Source: Eucommia ulmoides
Lineage: Eukaryota > Streptophyta > Magnoliopsida > Garryales > Eucommiaceae
DNA length: 64,000 bases
Assembly (NCBI GenBank): GCA_016647705.1
Contig: CM028335.1
Coordinates: 14,343,905-14,407,904 of the forward strand
Direction of reading: 5' to 3'
Made by a program: the position numbers and the translations under genes. Below are positions 34,785 through 46,337 of the stretch, in pieces. The first letter of the stretch is position 1. The number at the start of each line of letters is the position of its first letter. A model generated the notes under the pieces. It searched no databases, was not told the origin of the DNA, and saw only the letters and a program-made list of their open reading frames with translations.

Positions 34785-34890
34785 TGTTGAGGGGCTTATC
34801 CTTGATTAATCAATGAGATGGGCTCCCCAATAAATCTCCTACTTGAAAACTGATTTTAATCTGTCTTCACACCTCGATCAATGTTCTTTA
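34785..34890 (-). repeat. Inverted LTR-start and interior piece at the left end of Copia-B
   Basis: Read on the minus strand, 34890 to 34833 matches the interior just before the 3' LTR (TCGAGGTGTGAAGACA, then TCAAGTAGGAGATT), and 34832 to about 34794 matches the first 40 bases of the LTR (GGAGCCCATCTCATTGATTA). The outermost TGTTGAGG at 34785 begins with TG but is not the LTR end. Confidence 0.85.
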
Positions 34891-34951
34891 AAATTGTGGA
34901 AAGGCCGGGCACTACAAGAATCAGTGTAAGAGTGCATCGAGGGATCAAGAC

Positions 34952-35320
34952 GTGAAGGTAGAGGCAAATGTCACTTCCAGATTAGGAGGAAATGATACAT
35001 TGATATGTTCTTTGGAAAACAAGGAAACGTTTTGGGTGTTAGACTCCGAAGTATCGTTTCACACTACTTCGCAGAAAGAACTCCTCGAGAAGTATATCCC
35101 CGAGAATATTGGAAAGGTATATTTGTGTGATGACCAACCTTGTGATATTGTTGGTAAAGGTGTCATGAAAATTAAGTTGAACGAGTCTGTATGGGAGTTG
35201 AAGGATGTCAGGCATATTCCTGACCTGAGAAAGAACTTAATCTCTGTACGACAACTGGCAAGAGAAGGCTACACCACGATCTTCCATGGTGATAATTGGA
35301 AGACAATGACAGTTACTTGA
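34952..35320 (+). pseudogene. Copia-B protease remnant
   Basis: The 122-residue open stretch holds a copia aspartic protease. WVLDSEVSFHTT near 35030-35065 is the active site, with the invariant Gly after Asp-Ser replaced by Glu, so it is inactive. LKDVRHIPDLRKNLISVRQL near 35197-35255 is the usual block before integrase. A TGA at 35318-35320 ends the frame. Gag is missing upstream. Confidence 0.85.
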
Positions 35321-35394
35321 GGAAATAAGAGTGGTACTCTCTATATGACAGCAGAGGCATGTTGTTCAATTGCAGTTGCAACAGAAAACAAAAA

Positions 35395-36330
35395 TTCCAA
35401 TATGTGGCACCAGAGACTTGGCTACATGAGTGAAAAGTGGATGAAGATTATGCACTCGAAGGGAAAACTTCAAAGTCCATAATTAGTGGAGATAGACACG
35501 TGCGAAGATTGCATACTTGGAAAGCAGAAGAGAGTAAGCTTTTAGACAAGTGGTAGAACCCCAAAGAATGAGAGACTGGAGCTCGTTCATTCTGGTGTTT
35601 GGGGACCAACGACCATCTCATCCATTGGTGGCAAACACTACTTCGTGACTTTTATCTGTGATCACTCTCGAAAGTATGGGTTTACTTTCTAAAGCACAAG
35701 TTTAAACTGTTTGAGGCTTTTAGGAAATGGAAAGTTATGGTTGAAAATGAGACAGATCTGAAAATCAAATAACTCAAAATCGACAATGGTGGTGAATATG
35801 TAGACACCAGATTTAAGAAGTTTTGCTATGAGCACGAGATTAGAATGGAAAGAACCGTGCCAAGTACGCCTTAACACAATGGCATAGCTGAGCGTATGAA
35901 AAGAACATTGACAGAAAAAGCTAGAAGCATTCGTATATAGTCAGATCTACCGAAGCAGTTCCGGGCAGAAGCAGTCAACAAAATAGCTTATTTGATTAAA
36001 AAAGACCTATCGGTTCCATTGGAGCATAGAATACCAGAGGAGGTATGGAGCAAAAAAGAGGTAAAACTCTCACATCTAAGAGTTTTCGGTTGCGTAGCAT
36101 ATGTGCATATCAGTGATCAAGATAGGAATAAGCTTGATCCCAAATCCAAGAAATGCACCTTCATCGGCTATGGCGAGGATGAGTTTGGCTATCGTATTTA
36201 GGATGATGAAAACAAGAAGGAGATCTGCAGCAGATATGCGATTTTCAACGAAAGAATGATGTACAAGGACAGGTATAAAATAGACGCCAGAGACTCAGAA
36301 CAGAGTGGGGCAATATATGTAGATGTGGAT
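35395..36330 (+). pseudogene. Copia-B integrase remnant
   Basis: The zinc-binding GAG-pre-integrase part is seen near 35400-35540 (MWHQRLGYMSEKW, CEDCILGKQKRVSF). The core follows with LVHSGVWGPT, FICDHSRK, an IDNGGEY block at about 35780, and PSTPQHNGIAERM near 35855-35895. The C-terminal part (35992-36201) reads VFGCVAYVHI and CTFIGYGEDEFGYRI. Several TAG, TAA and frame breaks interrupt it. The Asp and Glu blocks remain readable. Confidence 0.85.
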
Positions 36331-36399
36331 GATATCCTAGATTGTCCTATGATGGAGCAGATAGTAGTATATCCTTTTTAATAGGAACTTGTTGAACAG

Positions 36400-37440
36400 A
36401 GTAGTGTGCAACAGTCCGACACATCGCAACCTCCTACTCTAGCTCCTGTATTGAGAAGGTCTTCTCGGCCTCATGTGCCTAATAAGAGATACATGAATTA
36501 TTTGTTGTTGACGGATGAAGGCGAGCCTGAGTGCTATAATGAAGCACTTCAGGCTGGAGATGCTAGCAAGTGGGAGCTTGCTATGCAAGACGAGATGAAG
36601 TCTCTAATCTCAAACTAGACATGGGAACTAGTTCAGTTACCCATGGGAAAGAAGACACTTCACAACAAATGGGTGTACTGGGTAAACAAGTAACATGATG
36701 GTTTCAAGAGATACAAAGCCAGACTAGTTGTCAAAGGATTCTAGCAGAAGGAAGGAGTTAACTACATCGAAATTTTTGCTCCCGTTGTGAAACTCAATAC
36801 TATCAGATTAGTGTTGAGTATTGTTGCCACTGAAAATCTTCATCTTGAACAGTTAGATGTGAAGACCACATTTCTTCACGGAGACTTAGATGAGGAAATA
36901 TACATGCACCAGTCATAAGGTTTCTCAGAAAAAGGAAAGAAGAATAAGGTATGTATACTCAAGAAGAGCTTGTACAGTCTAAAACAAGCCCTAAGACAGT
37001 GGTACTAAAAGTTTGATGGCTTCATGCACAAGAAAGGTTTCCAAAAGTGCAATGCTGACCACTGTTGCTACTTCAAAAGAAATAAGTCCAGTTATATCAT
37101 CTTACTATTTTATGTCGATAATATGTTAGTAGCAAGTTCAGATATGGATGATATCAGAAGTTGAAGTAGCAATTGTCAAAAGAGTTTGACATGAAAGATT
37201 CGGGTCCAGCAAATAAGGTTCTTGAAATGAAAATCAAAAGAGACAAACAAATATGGATTTTGCAGTTATCTCAGGCAGAGTACATCAACCGTGTTTTGTA
37301 GAGATTCAACATGGGTGACGCCAAGCCAGTGAGCACACCCTTGGCTAGTCACTTTCGCCTATCCAAGGATCAGTCCCCTTAGACGAAGAAAGAGAAAGAC
37401 TTCATGGCTAAGGTTCCTTATGCCTCAACCATTGGAGTAC
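36400..37440 (+). pseudogene. Copia-B reverse transcriptase remnant
   Basis: The linker (36406-36618) carries the SSRPHVPNKRYMNY and EPECYNEALQAGDASKW blocks typical before copia RT. RT follows with TWELVQLPMGKK, NKWVYWV, FAPVVKLNTIRLVLSI, LDVKTTFLHGDLDEEIYM and SLKQALRQWY. The catalytic YVDD loop reads YVDN near 37110, losing the second Asp. Numerous stops are present. Confidence 0.85.
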
Positions 37441-37483
37441 GAGACCAAACATTGGCTATACAGTAGGAGTTGTTAGTAGGTTT

Positions 37484-38050
37484 ATGTTAAATCCAGGAAA
37501 AGCTCATTGGGAAACAGTAAATTGGATTTTAAGGTATCTACGAGACACCACAAAGAAGTGTTTGTACTTTGGTAAGGGAGAGTTGAAAGTAGAAGGCTAC
37601 ATAAACGCAAACTTTGGAGGTAAAGTCGATCACCGAAGAAGCACCACTAGTTATATATTCACCATTGGAACTACAGCTGTTAGTTGGATATCACAAATTC
37701 AAAAGATTGTCACTCTATCAGCTACCGAAGCTGGGTATGTAGCAGTGACTGAAGCCAGTAAGAAGATGATATGGCTTCAAGGTTTGTTAACCGAACTTGG
37801 ATTCAAACAGAAGAATAATGTTCTGCACACTGATAGTCAAAGTGCGATACACTTGACTAAGAATTCAGCATTTCATTCTCGAACCAATCATATTGGACTT
37901 CGTTATCACTTCATCAGATCACTATCGGAGGATGGGGTATTAATATTGGAAAAGATCCAAGGAAACAAAAATCCAGCATATATGTTAACAAAGACGATAA
38001 CTATTGACAAATTGAAGCTATGCTCAGATTCAATTGGCCTGCAAGAATAA
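37484..38050 (+). pseudogene. Copia-B RNase H
   Basis: This open frame of 188 residues covers RNase H: WILRYLRDTTKKCLYF, a GYINANFGG block (usually Y-x-D-A-D), TTSYIFTIGTTAVSWIS, LSATEAGYVAVTEA, HTDSQSAIHLTKN, and the ending LTKTITIDKLKLCSDSIGLQE. The first catalytic Asp appears as Asn. It is the longest intact stretch of the element and ends about 75 bases before the LTR. Confidence 0.85.
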
Positions 38051-38123
38051 CAACACAAGAAAAGAGTTGTTTCATTAATCGAGGTGTGAAGACAAATTGA
38101 AATTAGTCTTCAAGTGGGAGATT

Positions 38124-38654
38124 TGTTGGGGGCCCATCCCATTGATTAATCAAGGATGCCTCTTGTTTGATCTAGAAAGTCCTCAATAATTTGGAAAGGA
38201 AATAGCTTGAAATGATAAGGTGGGCTCTGCAAATGAAGAAAATAATAAGAAAGTTTGAGAAACAACCAAAGAAAGTTTGAGAAACTTTCTGAAGCAATTA
38301 ACTGACTTATCAAAACCGTCTTATTACCCCTTTATAAAGGGGTGAAGAAGCTCAAACAAATAATCAACCCAGAGAGCAAAAACTCTAATTAAGAGAAGAA
38401 AATCCTAGATAAAAATAGTGGGTGTTGAGAGAACTTTTTGTGAGAAAAATTCTTGGGTATAATTGGGTGTGGGTTGTCAGTTTGTGAGTGTTTGTAAACA
38501 CTTTGTAATTTTCTTTCTTTTAGTGAAAAATTTGCAGCAGCCTGTGGATGTAAGCAGATTTGTGCCGAACCATATAAATAATGTGTGTATTATTTTTGTC
38601 TATTTTTCGTTTCCACATATATCTGGTTAATCGAGAATTGGCGTATTCCCAACA
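38124..38654 (+). repeat. 3' LTR of Copia-B
   Basis: It is 531 bases long, from TGTTGGGGGCCC to TTCCCAACA, and the tips are inverted repeats (TGTTGGG, CCCAACA). A promoter-like CCCCTTTATAAAGGGG palindrome that includes a TATA box lies near 38328-38343. It is preceded by AAGTGGGAGATT, the polypurine tract. Confidence 0.9.
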
Positions 38655-38659
38655 GTAAA

Positions 38660-39471
38660 TTTCTAAATTAAAATCAACATTTAAAGATCTGCATCAAACT
38701 TTCAAGAACAAATCAAAATATTGAATTTCTATCAAATGAATTTAGCAACACAACAAATATGATGACGAAAAAACAATCAAAATTGAAAAAGAAACAAATT
38801 AAGCAAACAACTAATTGAAAATCAAAGAAATAGAAATTTTTTGAAACAAGCAACGTCTATGGTAAATCAAATCAAAAGAACAACATTTTGTTTTTGAATT
38901 ACAAATCAAAAAAATCGCAACAATTTTCCGCAACAAATTTGCAAAAATATGTTCTTTTACAACGAACAACTCAAAAAATAGGGAATTCCAAGTCTAAGCA
39001 ATAGGGTGTGTTTGGGGGGGAGGGGAGAGAGAGAGAGAGAGATGGGTTTCAGACATGGTAGTAGTAGTGGCGGTAACAAGTGGTCTGAGAACGATGGTTG
39101 TGTTAGGATATGTATCAATTAGATGTTGAATTTGCATTTATTTTTATAGTTAAAGTTGACTAAAATATTACACAATCACAATAATAAGTTGTAAGAATTA
39201 AAAAAAAAAAAAGAAAAAAGAAAAAAAAAGATCGCTATAAAAACATGATAAGAAAGAAATAAAAAATAAGAGATAATTGATGATGATCTTACGAGAATTT
39301 TTAAAAAACTTCAATTTTTGTGTTATGTGAAAATTAAATTCAATTTATTAAATGAACTGAATTGAATACAACCCTATAAATTAGATTGATCATATCTTGA
39401 GATTAAAATTAAATTTAATAAAAACATGTTATTTTTTACAAAAATAAGTTAGAAAAAGAAATGAAAGAGAT
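38660..39471. other. AT-rich spacer
   Basis: No gene. A short GA run occurs near 39018-39042 and A runs near 39200-39230. The target of Copia-B (34600-34780 plus this part) is A-rich with CAACAAAT and AATCAAAA words. Confidence 0.5.
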
Positions 39472-39661
39472 TGTTGAAGATCAGAGTGAAATTATATTCA
39501 TTACATACATCACACATTTACACTGAACAAATATATATACAATCATGAAGTCTTTAATAATAACTGAGCATTAATGAGAGATATGAGTTGAGAGAAGAAA
39601 ATGAGGGATTAAAGCATTAATGACATAGGTGAGCTAGAGAATGAGCAATAAATATCTTTGA
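39472..39661 (-). repeat. Inverted LTR copy, head-to-head with the Copia-C 5' LTR
   Basis: It reads as the reverse complement of the 5' LTR, from TGTTGAAGATC (the LTR end) to ATATCTTTGA (the LTR start, lacking its last two bases). About 35 bases near the LTR start are missing. The two LTRs abut with nothing between, forming a roughly 400-base palindrome centred near 39661. Confidence 0.88.
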
Positions 39662-39887
39662 TGTCAAAGATATTGTCAAATATATCATTTATTCTCTAAC
39701 TACCCCACTATATCTCCAACTCACCTCTGTCATTAATGCTCAATCCCCCATTTTCTTCTCCCAACTCATATATCTCATTAATGCTCATGTATTACTAAAG
39801 ACTTCTTGTAATATGATTGTATATATATTTGTTCAGTGTAAATATGTGATGTATTCAATGGATATAATTTCACTATGATTTTCAACA
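39662..39887 (+). repeat. 5' LTR of Copia-C
   Basis: It is 226 bases, from TGTCAAAGATATTG to TTTTCAACA, matching the 3' LTR at 47463-47717. Confidence 0.9.
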
Positions 39888-39903
39888 TGGTATCAAGAGC
39901 TTG
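39888..39903 (+). other. Primer-binding site of Copia-C
   Basis: TGGTATCAAGAGCTTG follows the 5' LTR directly. It is the tRNA-Met type with one extra A relative to the usual TGGTATCAGAGC. Confidence 0.82.
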
Positions 39904-40480
39904 TTCAAGATCCATGTAAAAAAAAATTCTTTTCAAATATGCAATTTTTTTTTTCCTCTTTCGTTATTTTCAATTTGATTTCTTCAGCTTCTGGTTATCT
40001 ATTTCATTTTTTGATCATATATCTAGAAATGTTTCTCCAAACCAATTCTAAGACCACAAAAATCACTATCATCGGGCCTATAACGAAGCCATACTCGCCA
40101 TCTGAAGTTCTACCCGGAAAACTTACGTTTCACACACAAATCGACTTTTTCACAAATTTTTCGAATTTCGATTATAAATCCAAGACTATATCTGAATTCC
40201 TCTTTTAAAGACAGTTCCAACGATGTATGACACGTCTTTTTTCGACGCCAGACGCACTCTCACACTCCGTTTGAAGTTACCAACTCAGATTCACGCGCTG
40301 CCAGACTTCCCGACGCGCAGACCGGTTTATTAGACATTTTTATTGGACCGATTCACCTTTTTTTCATTCGGTTCTTGACTTGTTCGGACCAGTTCCTAAA
40401 CTTTTTTGGTGCTCCCAATCCAACTGTGGTAACGATTTTTCAAAATTCATCTTCTACAGTATAGTTTGTTTTATAAATAT
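39904..40480 (+). other. Copia-C leader or gag remnant, unrecognised
   Basis: The two short open frames here show no gag or zinc-knuckle motif I can recognise. It ends with AATAT, the left copy of the target duplication of the solo LTR that follows. The host sequence resumes at 42744. Confidence 0.5.
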
Positions 40481-42738
40481 TGTTCGCCCAGTGATCTACA
40501 CAAGAGGGGAGGTGAATTGGGTAGTTATAAAAAATAAAGTAAATATTTATCTTTCAACACTTAAATTTTTAAATAATCAATTTAATCATAAATTAATTAT
40601 TATCTTTATATAGCAACGGATAAATATAATTAACTCTAGGTGCACACCCAAATAACAATAAATAAATAAAGTAACGAAGTAGAACACCACGATATATTTA
40701 AGTTCACCAACCTATTCTTGGCTAATCCAATCATCCGAGCCTCACGGAGATTCGCACCCACTAAATCACTAGATTTCTTTAAACAGGTAGGAATCAAACA
40801 TTTACACAATGATTATTTTATAGGCTCAGAATCAACTTTTACAATTTCCTTTTCGCAGGCTAAGGAAGAACCTCTATCTTTTTAACAGGTTAAAGATTAA
40901 TCTAATTATTTTATACTTAGGCTAAGAATCAAACCTCACCAAAAACACTCAAAGTATCATTTTCTCAGGTAAGGATGAAACATTTACAAATCACTCCAAA
41001 TAATTCTAATTAGGAAGAATCACGCATATCTCTTTTCAAAGGAAAATAGTAACTTAACCTTTTTATACCTTAGGTAAAGATTAAACCTCAATCTCTTTAC
41101 CGGAAGATATTAAAACCCAACTACCCCTGATTAAATACTCCTAACAATATCTAATTCGCACAAAACTCACCAATTACAAAAATCGATAAATTTCTTCCCA
41201 CTCGAAGTTTCTACCACCTCAAATCAATTTAAACTCAATTAATGTCCTGATAATTAAGCGAGTAGCACAAAAATAAGCACACAATCAGATTGTAACAAAA
41301 ATTGTTTTAAATAATTTTTATGCACTTTAAAGTTCGAAAGCGATTTCACACAGATCCTAAATCCAAGCAAGCAATAATAATAACAACTCAAAATAAGAAA
41401 CAATAGCTTGAAAAGATCTCACCAGGATATCACCGAAAGAATAAAAATTGAATCGCAACAAAGCTTAGATCGGTGACGCCAAAATACTTATCACTCATTC
41501 TCAAGAACTTTTCTCAAGAATGATCTCACAATAATCTCTCGATATAATCTCAAAATAATAACTTTTAGAAAGCTCACGAACTAAAAGTTCTTGATAGAAT
41601 GATGTATTGATATGTGAAAAACGTAGGTCTATTTAAACTGATTTGAAATAAGCCCTCTAACGGTTAGTTCCCACAAGATATGACAAGTAAATACACATAT
41701 AGACCCCATATATCAATATCATTTAATCTTGGTCAATTTCACATAAATATGACTTTTAAATCATTCAATTTAGTCCTCAAATTATATTACATTACCAAAT
41801 CAAAAGGATAAGAAGTATTAAATAGACTAAATTGAGAAATACTTAAAATAAGTGTACCGTATCTATAGGGATATTTAAATAAAAGTAATATATCTATAAT
41901 ATGATCAAATCTCTAGAATATCTCCAAAATATTAGCCAAAAAACAACTAGTTTTGGATTAGATCCCGAAAACCCTCGAAATCTGAAACTACCCAGTTGGT
42001 TGACTGACCAATGAACCATCGGTCAATCGATCGACTCAGGTTATAGCCCAAGCAAATTTCTAACACTGGTCAGTCGACCAATCAATTCAAGATGCTCCTT
42101 AAGCCATTTTCAGCCTTGGTCGGTTGACCAATCATCGATGGTTAGTTGACCGATCGATTCAGAGACTTTTCCAATTCCTAGCCTACGCCCATCGGTTGAC
42201 TGATCCGTCAAGGTCGGTTGACCGATCATTGCTGGAATATTTTTCCTTAATTCATTTCAACTCCAAGATTCAACGTTTTCGACCTTTTTCTTAATTCATT
42301 TCAACTCCAATCTTCAATGTTTTCAACCCTTTGACCGATTTCTTCTCTCAGTTACTTAATTGACACTAATAATCAATTTTAAATACTAATCTTGCTTAGG
42401 TCAATTTTTATTTTTAAATTTCACATTGGACCAAATATTTGAACTAATTAGGATCCTAATAAAAAACACATTAAAAAATAAATCATTTAATTTGTGTCGT
42501 GTGTGATCCTAATCGGGATATATTAAGAGTAAAAATGAATTTGAATTGTTTTTACCTAGATTCTTAAGAATCTCCAATCTCTTAATGTCTGTCTCTTTGT
42601 CCGTCTCTTTGCATCCTTAGCAATTACTTCATGATAACATCATGAATAGAACTTTTAAACTGAAACACTCAATAAACTCATTAGTTCCACCAAAAAAATA
42701 TTAACACTTAATTGTCTATCAAAATCTTGAGATAAACA
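40481..42738 (-). mobile_element. Solo LTR of the Copia-A family
   Basis: On the minus strand it runs from TGTTTATCTC (42738) to GGGCGAACA (40481). It is flanked by the duplication AATAT (40476-40480 and 42739-42743). It shares with the Copia-A 3' LTR the GGATCACACACGACA-type block, the cluster of GGTCAACCGACC motifs (41995-42235) and the CAATTCACCTC, GTAGAT end. At 2,258 bases it has no internal domain or primer site, so it is a solo LTR. Confidence 0.87.
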
Positions 42739-42929
42739 AATATATTAACCAGTTTACTATTAAATCTTTCCTACCAATTCAATAATTTTAAATCCGGTTC
42801 TCATCCGGTTCATACCTGGTCTCTAGGTTTTTCAGTATTCTGAATCCAACCAAGGTGTTAGTTTTTCAAAATTCTGCATCTATATTGCAGTTCCTTTTAT
42901 ATTGACCGATTTAAGTGGTTATCGATCGA

Positions 42930-43135
42930 TTATTTGTTTTCAAATTGGTTGATGGTAGTGTTGAATTTTGCAAACCAAGCATGTGGAGCTTGTTTGAGAC
43001 CATATAAGGCATGCCGAAGGCGACATACTTTATGTTGAGGAGCAGATAAGTCAAGAGGAATATGCATGTAAACTTCCTTTAGGAGATCACCGTTGAGGAA
43101 GGCATTCTTGACATTCATCTGTTTTGTTCTCCTAC
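42930..43135 (-). pseudogene. Inverted piece of copia RT inside Copia-C
   Basis: The minus strand encodes MNVKNAFLNGDLLKEVYM and RLRHALYGLKQAPHAWFAKF, the same part of RT that lies on the plus strand at 43975-44083 plus 46338-46380. The copy is uninterrupted, so it was made before, or independently of, the 44084-46337 insertion. It breaks the plus-strand order between leader and integrase. Confidence 0.85.
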
Positions 43136-43189
43136 AACCTTATGAACATACCAAACTGGAACCTTGGGCTTGAGTTTGTTGCTTCCTAG

Positions 43190-44083
43190 GATATTGAATC
43201 GAACACAAAGGATACCGAGTTTGGGATCCCATTTCTAATTGTCTTCGTATTTCTCGTCATGTCACTTTTTGGGAACATAAGATGTTTTCCTCAATATCTA
43301 AATTCCATTCAACATCTATTTCTAACCAGTAATATTTTTACTAATCCATCCATCGACTTATTTCCTGTTCATCCAAGTACAAATGTCGATGAGTCTCAAA
43401 TAGATACTCCAATTACTCCATAAACTCTCACTGATGTTCCTTCTCCATCTACGGATCCTGAGCATAGAGTCCTTGAGCCTGTCCCAATAACATCAAATGT
43501 TGCACTAGCTGAGCCTACCCCAATGACATCAGACGTTGTACCAATTGAACATATCCTAGAGATTACTTGACGTTCTAGTAGGGTAACACAACTTCCCTCA
43601 TATCTTCAATATGTTCATTGTTTTTCTACCACACTTAATCTGCACGAGCCTCAATCCTATAAGAAGGCCAGTCCTAACCCTCTTTGGCAGAAAGCAATGA
43701 ATGAGGAACTTGATACTTTAATCAAAACTCATACTTGGGATCTTGTTGATCTTTCTCTTGGAAAAACTCCTATTGGATGCAAGTGGATTTACAAAATCAA
43801 AACACTTTCTGATGGCTCAGTTAAACACTATAAAGACCGATTTGTTACAAAAGAATTCTCTCAAGAATACAGCATTGACTACGAGGAGACATTTGCTCCT
43901 ATAGCAAGACTCACACTTGTACGTAGTTTCATTATCGTTGTTGCCATTCACAAATGGACTCTTTTTCAGTTGGATGTCAAGAATGCCTTCCTCAACGGTG
44001 ACCTCCTAGATGAAGTTTACATGTATATTCCTTCTGGCCTATCTACTCCTTAATAGAAAGTATGTCGCCTTCGGCGTGCCTTA
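43190..44083 (+). pseudogene. Copia-C integrase end and start of RT
   Basis: Integrase C-terminal words are readable near 43195-43300 (HKGYRVWDPIS, ISRHVTFWEHKMF). A Pro/Thr-rich linker follows. RT begins near 43680 with NPLWQKAMNEELDTL, then THTWDLVDL, GCKWIYKIKTLSDGSVKHYKD, FAPIARLTLVRSFIIVVAI and LDVKNAFLNGDLLDEVYM. The open part is 43697-44053. A stop at 44051-44053 precedes the insertion, which splits the RLRRA-LYGLKQ block. Confidence 0.85.
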
Positions 44084-46337
44084 TGCAACGGCCCGATTTT
44101 TCAGAGCCGCCACTAGATTCCTCCTATAGAGAATTATACTCCAAATATTTCATCATTTATAAATAAATTAGTATTACTAATAATTTAGAGCCGCCACACG
44201 ATTTCTCCTTAAGGAGAATTAAAATTATAACCGAACAACCAATATTTTATTTATATAAATTCGACAAATTTTACAATCATACGACGATAATCATAATTAT
44301 CAAATTTTATTTTATCTCATAAATTTTAGAATTTTTACAATGCGATGATGACAATTATAATTAATTATTCATAATAATATTACAAAAATAATTTATATAA
44401 AATCTAAATTCATTTAGAGGTCTTCTATCTAATTTATTTAGAAATCTCCAAATGGGATTATGATTCTGGAGCACTAGGGGTGAAAGTGATCATTATTTTT
44501 AATTGCTAATTGCATCATTGAAACCGTATGAAATAATGGTACAATAATTTATTTAATTTTCTATTTTATTAACGAACTAAATCAGTGGATAATTCCTTTT
44601 GCCATTCTATTCTCACCTGCCTTGCAATTAAAACTATGGAGTTGTGAGTCAACGCTCAATAGAATTTCAACCCCTCTAATACATATATCTAATCAAATCG
44701 CAAATAAACATATAAGCACGCTTCTCACATAATTTTTCACATAATACGTTATCGTAATATCTCATAAAAAATAACAATTATAACTGTAATAGAATAAATC
44801 ACATAGTAGATGAGAAGATTAAGTACATATATTAAAAGAGTTAGAAATTCTAGCTGAAATTTGAAGCCGAAATCCAACCGGAATATTTTATCGCTAAAAA
44901 ATCAGTCAAAACCTCGTACTGCACTTGCTCTCCTGTCAGGTCATAACACAACATTCTTTAGAACATACCTTCCTATAAGGACCAACAATATCTCTTAAGC
45001 CATGCCCTCCTGACGAGACAACAATGGTATAGCAAGATAATAAAAATCGATCTCCACACTTAAAAATTTACTTGATCCATTAATCGTCGTAAAACTATTC
45101 ATTTTTATTAACACTTTTTTTTTTTTCCACAATTTAATACGAAAAATATAATTTGATAATTTATATAGAAGATAATAAACACTCTTTAAATTGGTTATTT
45201 CATTTCAACGACAATTCTTATGGTCCATGACTAACACGACACTCACCCAGTCTTACTTAATTTACTATTGGTAAGTTGTATTAATCGAACACCACCTAAG
45301 ATGTTAATATGATGTGCACTAGATCATATTATATTTATCTATGCGCTTTTACCTTCTAATATCAATATTTTTATTTTTGTGTTCTTCATTCTATGCGTGT
45401 GGATACGTTTCTACTGTTGCTATCTAATTAATGTTTAAACATTTTAAAATTATCATCATATAAGTGACAATTTCAGTTGATGATGTAACCTACCAAGCAC
45501 TCCTCACGCTTTCTGAAATTTTACATTAATCCGATATAGTTTTCTCAAATTGTCGAAAGTAGGTTTTTTTTTTTTTAATTAATCAATTATATGAAAGTTA
45601 TATTTTAAGTATTAATTCACTTATTATAAGTAATGAGTATCATAACCCAAACCTAGGGTTGTCGCAAACCAAGCTTTGATACCACTCTGGAACGGCTTGA
45701 TTTCCTAGGGCCACCACTAGGTTCCTCCTATAGAGAATTCTACCCCCAAATATTTTACTATTTATAAATAAATTAGTATTATTAATAATTCAGCTCTAAT
45801 ACCACGCAGCTATAGCAACCTGATTTCTCAAAACCGCCACACGATTTCTCCCCTTGGAGAATTTACGCCAAATTCGAACCGAAATATTTTTCCTCGCTCA
45901 AAAATTATTCAATATATATATATATATGGGTTTGATTATTATTATTATTAATAATATTATTATTATTATTATTATTATATAAAATGGCCACTTGTCACAT
46001 TAACCGCATATACATATATATGTGGTGGTTTGTTTGATTCCTTCTTTAAGAATGAATCAATTCAAACCACAATAAATTTTTATTTATTTGTTATTTACAT
46101 AATGTCCCTCCTTAAAATAAAATAAAAATATTAATTATATTCCAAAACTTAAAAAAAAAAAAAAAAAAAATTAAATAACACAGTACTCCCAAAATTCTAA
46201 AAAGTCAATTTAAAATTAACATTTAACCCCAAAAATTATCAGATATTATTTATACCATAAATTTACAAAACAATCTCAAAACTATTAAATTTTTATAAAA
46301 TAATATTTTCAAAAATACAAATATTCGGGGTATTACA
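44084..46337 (-). mobile_element. 2.25-kb LTR-type insertion in Copia-C RT (non-coding)
   Basis: The ends are TGCAACGGCC and GGTATTACA, flanked by the duplication CCTTA (44079-44083 and 46338-46342). On the minus strand, primer-site-like TGGTATCAAAGCTTGG (near 45670) and TGGTATTAGAGCTG (near 45795) each follow an LTR-end-like module, and the same module ends the element at 44084. An (ATT)n run lies at about 45935-45978. I find no protein. It may be a short non-autonomous LTR element with a diverged or truncated left LTR, or a solo LTR with internal duplications. Confidence 0.72.

Larger units (their letters stand above)
34785..38654 (+). mobile_element. Copia-B: Tnt1/Tork-like copia element with an inverted left end
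   Basis: It has protease, integrase, RT, RNase H and a 3' LTR in copia order, all with stops. There is no 5' LTR, primer site or gag. Instead the left end (34785-34890) is an inverted copy of the junction between the interior and the LTR start (about 38078-38165). GTAAA flanks both ends (34780-34784 and 38655-38659), so the whole abnormal molecule appears to have been inserted as one unit. Lineage is from the protein style (GKQKRVSF, IDNGGEY, LKLCSDSIGL) and is inference. Confidence 0.85.

Noticed and set aside
40481..42706. A right boundary of the solo Copia-A LTR at 42706 (TTAACA)
   Set aside because: The flanks do not match there; ending at 42738 gives TG...CA termini and a perfect AATAT duplication.
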